Shown here in pieces: positions 27,622 through 36,273 of a stretch of DNA of 64,000 nt (positions within the stretch are counted from its first letter, which is position 1; each line of letters starts with the position of its first letter). The position numbers and the translations under genes are program-made. Below the pieces are notes generated by a model, which was not told the DNA's origin, did no database searches, and saw only the letters and a program-made list of their open reading frames with translations. The stretch spans positions 62,001-126,000 of the forward strand of contig CAZVLF010000001.1 in assembly GCA_964627795.1 (NCBI GenBank). Reading direction: 5' to 3'. Source of the stretch: CANDYO01 sp964627795 (GTDB lineage Bacteria; Pseudomonadota; Alphaproteobacteria; Rickettsiales; CANDYO01).

Positions 27622-28227
27622 TTAGGTTTTTAAAAAAAATTTTAACTGATTAGAGGTTTTATCTAAAGCTAAATTTACCTGTGCTTCCTTCAACATCAAA
27701 TAAGTATAATATGGTTGGATATTTGTAGAAGTAAATTGAACATATTTACAATCTCCGCTAAGTAAATATCCAGTTTCCTCAGAAAATATTATCATATTAC
27801 CTTCACAATTAATAACATACCCATTCTCGTCTTTAGTGTAAGTAATTACACCACCTTGTATTAATGCATTCATAGCTATAATATTAAGGTTCAACAAAAC
27901 TTTACCCAAATAACTTCCAATTACATCCTCTTCTATTTTCCATTCAAGTTTGACTTTTGTGCTTTTAATCAAATCTTTAATTAAATTATGAATAGAAATG
28001 GTATGGGTTTCTTTGTCACCAATTGTACCATATGCTTGACGGAAATATTTAAGCCTTATAACTGCTTCACTAGCACTTGATTTCATTAAACTTGTTGCTT
28101 TTTCTTTTATAATAGGATTTTCTTCTTCTAAAAATTCTAGACTATTATTGACTGCCCCAATTGGACCAGCAAGATCATGAAACATTCTTGAACTCATTAA
28201 TTCTAATAATCTTGTTGAACTTATCAT
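27622..28227 (-). CDS. chpT: ChpT-like histidine phosphotransferase
   Basis: ChpT shuttles phosphate from the hybrid kinase CckA to CtrA and CpdR in alphaproteobacterial cell-cycle control. The 201-aa protein matches the family: an N-terminal dimerisation helix with the phospho-accepting His17 in 'RMFHDLAGPIGAVNNSLEFL', and a degenerate ATPase-like C-terminal domain lacking N and G boxes. It is the first gene of the chemotaxis operon, 23 nt before cheA. That location suggests either simple co-transcription or a direct link between chemotaxis and CckA-CtrA signalling. Start ATG at 28227 is preceded by AAGAGAAA. Confidence 0.85.
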   Translation of the reverse strand: MISSTRLLELMSSRMFHDLAGPIGAVNNSLEFLEEENPIIKEKATSLMKSSASEAVIRLKYFRQAYGTIGDKETHTISIHNLIKDLIKSTKVKLEWKIEEDVIGSYLGKVLLNLNIIAMNALIQGGVITYTKDENGYVINCEGNMIIFSEETGYLLSGDCKYVQFTSTNIQPYYTYLMLKEAQVNLALDKTSNQLKFFLKT

Positions 28228-28283
28228 ATTTTTCTCTTTGCCTTATTATTTTGATATGTTATCACATTAATATTAATAAAATG

Positions 28284-28874
28284 CTAATTTTCTATGAAAT
28301 TTAATATTTTATTTTCCGTTATTATATAATCTAATTTTTGGTCATGTATTTCCTTAGTTATTAACTCAACAACCTGAAAATCATAACATAAACCTATATA
28401 CTTAAGTTTAGGATTGATCAATCGTAAAGAACAAATTTTGCGATCATATATTCCTTTACCACTTCCTATTCTTGTTCCATTTAAATCGCAACCAACTAAA
28501 GGAGCAAAAATTAAATCTGGAATGACTACATCTTCTTTGCTAATTTTTGGCTCTTGCAAAGAAGGATAAATGGTGGATTTAACCAATTTGTCTTTAAAGC
28601 TATATGAATAAAATTCTATATTTTCTTTAGTTACCACCACTGGTAGAGCCACTTTAAAGCCTTCATTAAATAAATCTTCTAGTAAGGGAACAATATTTAG
28701 CTCAGAACCTACAGGCCAATATCCTGCTATTATTGCCTCTTTATGTGGTAGCAGGAAATCTTTGCAAAAAAGAAACTTTTCAAAAATTTTTATATTCTTT
28801 TCTTCTAAGTTCTCAATATTATTTCTAAAGTTTATTAAACTTGATCTAATATAAGATTTATTATTAAGTAACAT
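28284..28874 (-). CDS. 5-formyltetrahydrofolate cyclo-ligase
   Basis: This enzyme converts 5-formyl-THF to 5,10-methenyl-THF with ATP in one-carbon metabolism. The 196-aa protein has the N-terminal 'YIRSSLINFRNNI' region, 'IAGYWPVGSELNIVPLLEDL', 'DLIFAPLVGCDLNGTRIGSG' and the phosphate loop 'GSGKGIYDR'. It starts 3 nt after the atpC stop on the same strand and is probably the last gene of the ATP synthase transcript. Confidence 0.9.
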   Translation of the reverse strand: MLLNNKSYIRSSLINFRNNIENLEEKNIKIFEKFLFCKDFLLPHKEAIIAGYWPVGSELNIVPLLEDLFNEGFKVALPVVVTKENIEFYSYSFKDKLVKSTIYPSLQEPKISKEDVVIPDLIFAPLVGCDLNGTRIGSGKGIYDRKICSLRLINPKLKYIGLCYDFQVVELITKEIHDQKLDYIITENKILNFIEN

Positions 28875-28877
28875 TAT

Positions 28878-29294
28878 TTATAATAGCGATAATATAGCTT
28901 CATTATAGCTAATTTTTTTTGAAATTATAATTTTTTCAAATTCATTTTTGCAAAAATTAAGCTGCTCTTTAAGAAAAACTATTTCTTGAGAAAATTGGTC
29001 AAAGTTACAATCTTTTAAATTAATTGCATTTTCAACCAACATTGTTACCGTTGTATGAGTAATTTCAGCAAACCCCTCACCAACAAAAATTTTATCACTT
29101 ATATGATTCCTTTCATCAAACATAGTCAATAGCCCATTAGTTATCTTACTAATCAGATTCATATGTCCACAGAGCACACCAAATTCACCTTCTTCCCCCG
29201 GAAGGTTCACCATGCGTATATTGCCAGAAAAAAATACTTTTTCTGGTGTAATAATTTCTAATTTCAAGGATTTAGTGAAAAACTCTTCCGTCAT
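28878..29294 (-). CDS. atpC: ATP synthase F1 epsilon subunit
   Basis: The epsilon subunit sits on the central stalk and restrains ATP hydrolysis. The 138-aa protein has the N-terminal beta-sandwich with 'LEIITPEKVFFSGNIRMVNL', 'PGEEGEFGVLCGHMNLI' and 'VGEGFAEITHTTVTML'. The C-terminal helices follow. It lies 4 nt after atpD in the order atpH-A-G-D-C. Confidence 0.93.
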   Translation of the reverse strand: MTEEFFTKSLKLEIITPEKVFFSGNIRMVNLPGEEGEFGVLCGHMNLISKITNGLLTMFDERNHISDKIFVGEGFAEITHTTVTMLVENAINLKDCNFDQFSQEIVFLKEQLNFCKNEFEKIIISKKISYNEAILSLL

Positions 29295-29298
29295 AGCT

Positions 29299-30732
29299 TT
29301 ATCCTTGAATTGCTTCTATAGCCATTTTTTTAGCTTTTTCTATAGCCTCCTCTATTGACCCAACCATATAAAAGGCTGCTTCTGGTAAATCGTCATATTT
29401 ACCTTCTGTTAATCCTTTAAATCCTTCTATTGTATCTTTAAGAGACACTAACTTACCTGGCATACCCGTAAATACTTCAGCTACAAAAAAAGGCTGAGAT
29501 AAGAATCTTTGAATTTTTCTTGCTCTAGAAACTATAAGCTTATCCTCTTCAGATAATTCATCCATGCCTAAAATTGCAATAATGTCTTGAAGTGATTTAT
29601 AAGCCTGAAGTATGCTTTGCACTGCTCTTGCAACATTATAATGTTCTTCACCAACTATTTCGGCAGTTAGCATTTGAGAAGTAATATCAAGAGGATCAAC
29701 CGCAGGATAAATTCCTAGTTCTGCAATTTGTCTACTTAATACAGTGGTAGCATCAAGATGAGCAAATGAAGCAGCTGGAGCAGGATCGGTTAAATCATCT
29801 GCTGGTACGTAAATTGCTTGCACAGATGTAATTGACCCTTTATTTGTAGAGGTAATTCTTTCTTGCATCGCTCCCATATCAGTTGCCAAAGTTGGCTGAT
29901 AACCTACTGCAGAAGGTATTCTTCCAAGAAGGGTGGAAATTTCAGAACCAGCTTGGGTAAATCTAAATACATTATCAACAAAAAATAAAACATCTAAGTT
30001 TTCTTGGTCTCTAAAATATTCTGCCATGGTTAAACCTGTTAAGCCAACCCTAGCTCTTGCACCTGGTGGCTCATTCATTTGCCCATAAACAAGCGCAACT
30101 TTAGATTTTTCTGGCTCATTTATATTAATAACACCTGAATCTAACATTTCGTGATATAGATCATTTCCTTCGCGTGTACGCTCACCTACCCCTGCAAAAA
30201 CAGAAAATCCGCCATGTGCTTTAGCAACGTTATTTATAAGCTCCATAATTAAAACAGTTTTACCAACACCTGCTCCACCAAATAAACCTATTTTACCGCC
30301 TTTAGCATAAGGAGCTAGCAGATCAATAACTTTAATTCCTGTTACTAAAATTTCTGAACTTGTTGATTGGTCAACAAAAGCAGGAGCTTCAGCGTAAATA
30401 GGGGCTTTCTTTTTTGCTTTTACTTGCCCTAAGCCATCAATTGGCTCACCAACAACATTTAGAATTCTTCCTAAAACTTCTCTTCCAACTGGTACTGAAA
30501 TCTGCGCTCCGGTATCTTCCACTTCAAGCCCTCTAGATAAGCCATCAGTGGTATCCATAGCAATAGCTCTAACCGTTGAGTTACCTATATGCTGGGCCAC
30601 CTCTAACACTAATTCTCTTCCATCAACTTTACATATTAAAGCATTTAGAATCGGCGGTATATAATCTTCAAATTTTACATCTATCACCGCTGACATTATT
30701 TGGGTTATTTTTCCTATCTTTTTGGTCATCAT
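29299..30732 (-). CDS. atpD: ATP synthase F1 beta subunit
   Basis: This is the catalytic subunit of F1. The 477-aa sequence has the P-loop 'GGAGVGKTVLIMELI', the catalytic-Glu block 'GVGERTREGNDLYHEM', Walker B 'LDVLFFVDNVFRFTQAGSEI' and 'YVPADDLTDPAPA'. All are intact. The second of two adjacent start Met codons may be the true start. It lies between atpG and atpC. Confidence 0.97.
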   Translation of the reverse strand: MMTKKIGKITQIMSAVIDVKFEDYIPPILNALICKVDGRELVLEVAQHIGNSTVRAIAMDTTDGLSRGLEVEDTGAQISVPVGREVLGRILNVVGEPIDGLGQVKAKKKAPIYAEAPAFVDQSTSSEILVTGIKVIDLLAPYAKGGKIGLFGGAGVGKTVLIMELINNVAKAHGGFSVFAGVGERTREGNDLYHEMLDSGVININEPEKSKVALVYGQMNEPPGARARVGLTGLTMAEYFRDQENLDVLFFVDNVFRFTQAGSEISTLLGRIPSAVGYQPTLATDMGAMQERITSTNKGSITSVQAIYVPADDLTDPAPAASFAHLDATTVLSRQIAELGIYPAVDPLDITSQMLTAEIVGEEHYNVARAVQSILQAYKSLQDIIAILGMDELSEEDKLIVSRARKIQRFLSQPFFVAEVFTGMPGKLVSLKDTIEGFKGLTEGKYDDLPEAAFYMVGSIEEAIEKAKKMAIEAIQG

Positions 30733-30750
30733 CTTTCCTCTTTTTCAAAT

Positions 30751-31626
30751 CTAAACAACTTCAGCACTTGATATAATTTCAATTAACTCTCTTGTAATTG
30801 AAGCCTGCCTAGACCTATTATATTTTAAAGTTAACTTAGAAATCATGTCATTAGCATTAGTTGTTGCAGAATCCATTGCTGTCATCCTTGCTCCATGTTC
30901 ACTAGCAACGCTTTCTAAAAGTATATAATAAATTTGTGAAGCAAGGTTTAAAGGCAGTAATTGTTCCAACACTTTTTCTTCCATTGGCTCAAAATCATAT
31001 ACATAATGAGTTTTAGCACTTATATCTCCTTCATGTCCAATAGGTATTAATCTTTTTAGCCGAACTTCTTGTTTAAGAACATTTTTAAATTCATTGTAAA
31101 TAAAGTAACATTGATCAAATTCTTCTTGTTCAAACATTACCCTAATTTTTACAGCTAACTCGCACGCATCTGAATAACTAAATTTTTTACTACTATATCC
31201 ATGCAATACTTCAATAATTTGGTCCCGATATTCAACTTTAATTAGGTCAAATATCTTTTTCCCTAAGCAAATTATTTTGAATTGCTTATTTTGTGCTTTT
31301 AAAAATTGCAGATGCCTCTTTAAATTTTTAGCGATTGAGCTATTAAATGCTCCACATAACCCTCTATCAGAACTAACAGCAACTACTAAATGCATTTCAT
31401 CTTTTCCATTACCTGTTAATAAGTTAGGTACGCTGGAATCAAAAGAAACTGAACCTATTAATTGGGACATTATATGATTAAGCTTATCAGCATAAGGCTT
31501 TGAATTATCTCTTTGGTGCTGACTTTTAAGCAATTTTGAAGCAGCAACCATTTTCATGGTTTTGGTAATTTTTTGGGTGGATTTAACTCCAGCAATTCTT
31601 AGCCTTAACTGTTTTAAAGTACTCAT
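30751..31626 (-). CDS. atpG: ATP synthase F1 gamma subunit
   Basis: The gamma subunit is the rotating central shaft. The 291-aa protein has the N-terminal coiled-coil helix 'RIAGVKSTQKITKTMKMVAA', 'VSSDRGLCGAFNSSI' and the C-terminal helix 'ASEHGARMTAMDSATTNAND'. It abuts atpA directly (adjacent bases) and precedes atpD by 18 nt. Confidence 0.96.
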   Translation of the reverse strand: MSTLKQLRLRIAGVKSTQKITKTMKMVAASKLLKSQHQRDNSKPYADKLNHIMSQLIGSVSFDSSVPNLLTGNGKDEMHLVVAVSSDRGLCGAFNSSIAKNLKRHLQFLKAQNKQFKIICLGKKIFDLIKVEYRDQIIEVLHGYSSKKFSYSDACELAVKIRVMFEQEEFDQCYFIYNEFKNVLKQEVRLKRLIPIGHEGDISAKTHYVYDFEPMEEKVLEQLLPLNLASQIYYILLESVASEHGARMTAMDSATTNANDMISKLTLKYNRSRQASITRELIEIISSAEVV

Positions 31627-33168
31627 TTAAGCCTGCGATAAAAATTCTTTTACTAAACTTGTTAAAACTTCTTTTAATTTATTTTCGGTTGCTTCACTAA
31701 GCTTCTGTTCATTTCTAATTGCTTCAAGTATTTCACTATGAGAGGTTCTTAACATCATAAGAAGAGCCTCTTCAAAAGCCCTAACCTTATTAACTGCAAG
31801 TTGATCAAGATAGCCCTTCATACCAGCATAAAGAACCACTGCCTCTTCTTCCATTTGCAAAGGTGAATATTGATCTTGCTTTAATAATTCTGTTATTCTT
31901 TGCCCACGATCGAGCAATCTTTTTGTTGAGGCATCTAAATCAGAACCAAATTGAGTAAAAGCTTGCAATTCTCTATATTGAGCTAAATCCAACTTAACTG
32001 TTCCAGCTACTTGCTTAATTGCTTTTACCTGTGCTGCTGACCCTACACGGCTTACTGACAGCCCTACGTTAATTGCCGGTCTAATACCTTTATAAAATAA
32101 CTCTGTTTCAAGAAATATTTGACCATCAGTAATAGATATAACGTTGGTTGGAATATAAGCTGATACATCTCCCGCTTGAGTTTCAATTATTGGCAATGCG
32201 GTTAAAGAGCCTGATCCATTTGCATCTGAAAGCTTAGCTGCTCTTTCTAATAAGCGAGAATGAAGATAAAAAACATCCCCTGGAAAAGCTTCACGTCCTG
32301 GAGGACGTCTAAGAAGAAGAGATACCTGACGATAAGCAACAGCATGTTTACTTAAATCATCATATACAATTAAAGCATGCATCCCATTATCACGAAAATA
32401 TTCACCCATTGTACAGCCAGCATATGGAGCAAGATATTGCATCGGAGCTGGATCAGAAGCGCTTGCACAAACAATAATAGTGTATTCAAGAGCACCTTCT
32501 TCTCTTAATCTCTTAACAACTTTAGCAATATTAGATTGCTTTTGCCCGATAGCAACATAAATACAATATAGCTTTTTACTTTCATCACTTGATTGATTAA
32601 TTTGCTTTTGATTGATTATAGCATCTATTGCTAAAGCAGTTTTACCTGTTTGACGGTCGCCAATAATTAATTCTCTTTGGCCTCTTCCTATTGGAATCAG
32701 GCTATCAATCGCCTTAATACCGGTTTGCACAGGCTCATGAACTGACTTTCTAGCAATAATACCAGGAGCTTTAACGTCTAAAGGCTTATAAATAACATCT
32801 CCTTTAAGCGAGCCTAATCCATCTATAGGATTGCCCAAAGTATCAACAACTCTTCCAAGCAGAGATTTGCCTGTAGGAACTTGAACAATTTTATTAGTTC
32901 TTTTTACTATATCCCCTTCATTAACTTGGCTATCTCTACCAAAAACCATAACCCCAACATTATCTGCTTCAAGGTTAATAGCCATTCCAATGGTTTTATT
33001 CTCAAATTCAACCATTTCACCAGATTTAACATTATTTAAACCATAAACTCTAGCAATACCATCGCCCATTTTGATAACTTCGCCTATCTCACTATATTCA
33101 GCTGATCTATCAAGTTGAGCTATATGCTCTTTTATTACTTTAGAAACTTCGGATGCACGCAACTCCAT
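31627..33168 (-). CDS. atpA: ATP synthase F1 alpha subunit
   Basis: This is the nucleotide-binding, non-catalytic partner of beta. From the ATG at 33168 it is 513 aa, the family norm; that start has GGAG 9 nt upstream. An upstream start at 33195 would add nine atypical residues and overlap atpH by 14 nt. Motifs are 'GRGQRELIIGDRQTGKTALA', 'GQKQSNIAKVVK', 'ALIVYDDLSKHAVAYRQ' and 'NVISITDGQIFLE'. Confidence 0.96.
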   Translation of the reverse strand: MELRASEVSKVIKEHIAQLDRSAEYSEIGEVIKMGDGIARVYGLNNVKSGEMVEFENKTIGMAINLEADNVGVMVFGRDSQVNEGDIVKRTNKIVQVPTGKSLLGRVVDTLGNPIDGLGSLKGDVIYKPLDVKAPGIIARKSVHEPVQTGIKAIDSLIPIGRGQRELIIGDRQTGKTALAIDAIINQKQINQSSDESKKLYCIYVAIGQKQSNIAKVVKRLREEGALEYTIIVCASASDPAPMQYLAPYAGCTMGEYFRDNGMHALIVYDDLSKHAVAYRQVSLLLRRPPGREAFPGDVFYLHSRLLERAAKLSDANGSGSLTALPIIETQAGDVSAYIPTNVISITDGQIFLETELFYKGIRPAINVGLSVSRVGSAAQVKAIKQVAGTVKLDLAQYRELQAFTQFGSDLDASTKRLLDRGQRITELLKQDQYSPLQMEEEAVVLYAGMKGYLDQLAVNKVRAFEEALLMMLRTSHSEILEAIRNEQKLSEATENKLKEVLTSLVKEFLSQA

Positions 33169-33181
33169 ATTTTTAACTCCG

Positions 33182-33739
33182 CTACAAAATGGCAATTTTA
33201 TTTTCTACAATATTATTTAATTGAGCAAATTTTTTCTTTAAAGAGGCATCATACATTTTATTTTCAAATTTAAAAACTACTCCACCAATAATATTCTCAT
33301 CAATTTTATATAAAGGCTTTATTTTAGATTTAAGAGACTCCTCAATTTTCTTTATCAGAGTTTGTTTCTCTTTGTCACTGATATCCTTGCTTATAGTTAT
33401 CTCAACAATTTTAGTTCCCATTTTTTCTTCTTGAAGATCTAAAAACATTTCTAAGATATCTTTTAATATTGATAGACGCTTGTTATGCGCAAGTATGTGA
33501 AAAAAATTATCTATCTCTTTTGCTAAACTTAATTCTTGTGAAATTTTATATAGGAAATCTAACTGCTCTCGCTCTGAATACATAGGAGCAGATATATTGT
33601 TAAGCAAATTATCGTGGTTAGAAAATAATTCTAATAATTTTGCTATGCCTGGCGATGCTTTTTTGAGTATTTTTTTTTCCTCTAAAAACTCGTATAAAGA
33701 TTCAGCATAAAGCCTAACAATAACTGGATAAAACTTCAT
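33182..33739 (-). CDS. atpH: ATP synthase F1 delta subunit
   Basis: The delta subunit joins F1 to the peripheral stalk. From the ATG at 33739 it is 185 aa, starting 'MKFYPVIVRLYAESLYEFL', which fits the family; a start at 33778 would add 13 residues. The C-terminal block 'KIKPLYKIDENIIGGVVFKF' is diagnostic. It is the first gene of an F1-only cluster. The F0 genes atpB, atpE and atpF are absent from this location, as in other Rickettsiales. Confidence 0.92.
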   Translation of the reverse strand: MKFYPVIVRLYAESLYEFLEEKKILKKASPGIAKLLELFSNHDNLLNNISAPMYSEREQLDFLYKISQELSLAKEIDNFFHILAHNKRLSILKDILEMFLDLQEEKMGTKIVEITISKDISDKEKQTLIKKIEESLKSKIKPLYKIDENIIGGVVFKFENKMYDASLKKKFAQLNNIVENKIAIL

Positions 33740-33836
33740 TTCTTTAATAAATAATTTAAGTTTTGTAAAAGTTAGCATGTACGCGTAGTTTTATCAACTA
33801 GATTTTCCATTATTAAATGAAGTTGCTAACAAAAAA

Positions 33837-34958
33837 TCAATCTTGACTGAGACTTATTATTTTTTGAGCTGCTAGATCACTTGGCTTTTCATTATATAAA
33901 GTAAGCATTCCTATAGCTTTATTTATATCATCAACTTGATAGTATTTATTTTCCATTACTGTTACTAGCTCTTTAGCTATTTTATCTATATTACAATTTT
34001 CTTGTAACAATTCTGGAATAATCTCTTTTTGAGCTAAAATATTTATTATGGAAACAAATTTTACTTTGATCATCTTTTTTATTATCCAATAAGATAGCCA
34101 ATTAACCTTGTGAGCGACAACCATAGGAATTTTGAAAAACCCTAATTCTGTGGTAATAGTTCCGCTTTTTGTTAAAGCTATATCTACACTACTAAAAAGC
34201 AATTCTTTGTCACTCTCATCAACAATAATAATATTATTGTTTTCTTTACATAAGTTAGTGACTAGTTCTTTTAAATGAGCTTGAACTAGAACAGCTATTT
34301 TAAATTCTTTTTTACCAATCTTCTTTAAAGCTCCAAGGAAAATAGGTAATAAGGTTTTCACTTCCTGTTTTCTGCTTCCTGGAGTTACACTAACAAGAAT
34401 ATCATCTTCTTTAAGATCATATTTTTGTCGAAATTCATTACGAGAAAAAGTTTTAAAATTTTCAATTGCAGGATATCCTACAAAACTAGTATCTAAACCT
34501 TCTTTAAGGAAATATGGAGGCTCAAATGGAAGTATGACTAACAAATGATCAAATAATGCAGCTATTTGTTTAGCTCTCTCTGGCTTGTAAGCCCACACAG
34601 TAGGAGCAACGTAATGAATCAATTTTGCTCTTACTTTTTCTTTAATTTTTTTTATTACTCTAAAACAAAATCCTGGAGCATCAATAGTTATTATTACATC
34701 TGGATCAATATTCTTTATATCTTCTATAGTCCTATTAATCTTATTTAGTAGAGAAAAAATATGAGGAATAATTTCAATAAATCCCATTAAGGCTATTTCT
34801 GAAGAAGGAAAAATGATCTTCATACCTTCATTTTTCATTTTTTCTCCACCTATTCCATAAAATTCAGCATCCGGAATTGATTTTTTTAGTGATTTTATCA
34901 ACCCAGCACCAATATTATCTCCTGATGATTCACCTGCTATAAGATAAAATTTTTTCAT
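33837..34958 (-). CDS. lpxB: Lipid-A-disaccharide synthase
   Basis: LpxB joins UDP-diacylglucosamine and lipid X to form the lipid A disaccharide at the inner membrane. The 373-aa protein has 'IAGESSGDNIGAGLIKSLK' at the start, 'APTVWAYKPERAKQIAALFD', 'VTPGSRKQEV' and 'ALTKSGTITTELGFF'. Its presence implies that lipid A, and so some lipopolysaccharide, is made, which separates this organism from LPS-free Anaplasmataceae. It is 1 nt away from the upstream MFS gene; the rest of the lpx pathway is elsewhere. Confidence 0.95.
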   Translation of the reverse strand: MKKFYLIAGESSGDNIGAGLIKSLKKSIPDAEFYGIGGEKMKNEGMKIIFPSSEIALMGFIEIIPHIFSLLNKINRTIEDIKNIDPDVIITIDAPGFCFRVIKKIKEKVRAKLIHYVAPTVWAYKPERAKQIAALFDHLLVILPFEPPYFLKEGLDTSFVGYPAIENFKTFSRNEFRQKYDLKEDDILVSVTPGSRKQEVKTLLPIFLGALKKIGKKEFKIAVLVQAHLKELVTNLCKENNNIIIVDESDKELLFSSVDIALTKSGTITTELGFFKIPMVVAHKVNWLSYWIIKKMIKVKFVSIINILAQKEIIPELLQENCNIDKIAKELVTVMENKYYQVDDINKAIGMLTLYNEKPSDLAAQKIISLSQD

Positions 34959-34959
34959 T

Positions 34960-36147
34960 TTATTGCTTTTTTAAATTTTTTTCTATTTTTTGCATTAAAA
35001 ATGGCGCTATTAAGAATAAAAATAAAGAAATATAAACTACTATATCAATGTTAATTAGATAATTATCTTTCTGCAAGATAATTATAGATGCACCAGTGGC
35101 ACCGATAAAAGAAGCTATATGCTGAACACAAGAAAGAACAGACATAAAACCAGCACGGTCTGAGTTACTTGGAATTTTAGAATATAGCGTAAAGGTAGAA
35201 ACATTTCTAATAGCCATCCCAATCATAAAAGGAGTACATGTAACAATTACTGGTACTGATGAAAGATTATTAACGAAGCAAAAAATTAATGTAAAACCAA
35301 TAAATATATTTGATACCCAAGCTGCTAAACTCGAAGAATATTTGTCAATAATTTTACCTACTAAATTCATTGCAATAAAACTTCCAATTCCTCCTACAAA
35401 GTAAATAATACCTATATCATCTCTAGGAAACTTAAGATTAAGCTGCAAAAAAGGAGAAATATACGGAATAATCATAAAAGAAGCAATTGATCCTAAAGCA
35501 ACCGTAATAAATGCAATCAAGTATGTCCTATTTGAAAGCAAACTTAAGTATGTATTTTTTTTTACGCCATCTTCCTTAAGATGAGACGCCACAGAAGGCA
35601 TAAAAACCCAAACTAAAATAATTGTTAATAAAGCAAGTAAAGAAACCATATAAAAACTTGCATACCATCCATACATTAAGGCAACTTTAAGGCCTAGGGG
35701 CACACCAAAAATTGCAGCCAAAGAAAAACCAGTCATTACTCTTCCCATAGCAACCCCTCTTCGGTTTACAGGAAATAAATCAGCAACTATAGCAAAACAC
35801 ACTGAGGTTGCCGGCCCTCCAAAAGCACCTGCTAAAAACCTAGATACAAGAAGAATTTCATAATTAGTTGCTTTAGCAGAAAGTATATTAGAAAATAACA
35901 AGCCAAACAAAGTTAAAAGCAAAACTTTTTTTCGATCAAATCTATCAATAAAAGCAGAAGTTAATATTCCTGTAAAAGCTGCAGCAAAAGTGTAACTACC
36001 TGCTATTTTTCCTAATTTTGATTCAGGAATATCTAAACTTTCAGCAAAGTCAGGCCCTAATGGCATTACAACCATAAAATCAAGTACATCAATAAATTGC
36101 ACACAAAATAAAATAAAAATTATAAAAGATTCAGAGAGTTTTTTCAT
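34960..36147 (-). CDS. MFS transporter, DHA1/AraJ-like
   Basis: This is a 395-aa, 12-helix inner-membrane carrier. It has the MFS loop signature 'SAFIDRFDRKKVLLLTLFG' between helices 2 and 3 and 'SRFLAGAFGGPATSVCFAIV' in helix 4. 'MGRVMTGFSLAAIFGVPLG' resembles the antiporter motif C of sugar or drug effluxers. It directly precedes lpxB (1-nt gap) on the same strand. Substrate unknown. Confidence 0.85.
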   Translation of the reverse strand: MKKLSESFIIFILFCVQFIDVLDFMVVMPLGPDFAESLDIPESKLGKIAGSYTFAAAFTGILTSAFIDRFDRKKVLLLTLFGLLFSNILSAKATNYEILLVSRFLAGAFGGPATSVCFAIVADLFPVNRRGVAMGRVMTGFSLAAIFGVPLGLKVALMYGWYASFYMVSLLALLTIILVWVFMPSVASHLKEDGVKKNTYLSLLSNRTYLIAFITVALGSIASFMIIPYISPFLQLNLKFPRDDIGIIYFVGGIGSFIAMNLVGKIIDKYSSSLAAWVSNIFIGFTLIFCFVNNLSSVPVIVTCTPFMIGMAIRNVSTFTLYSKIPSNSDRAGFMSVLSCVQHIASFIGATGASIIILQKDNYLINIDIVVYISLFLFLIAPFLMQKIEKNLKKQ

Positions 36148-36273
36148 TATTGTTAAAAGATTAAAATTATCGCTGAATCCTTACATAGATAGAAAATTAA
36201 GTCAATAAATATATCCTCTTTTGAAATTTTTCTGATATACTGTTGGCACATAAATATTTTATTTTAGTGATAG

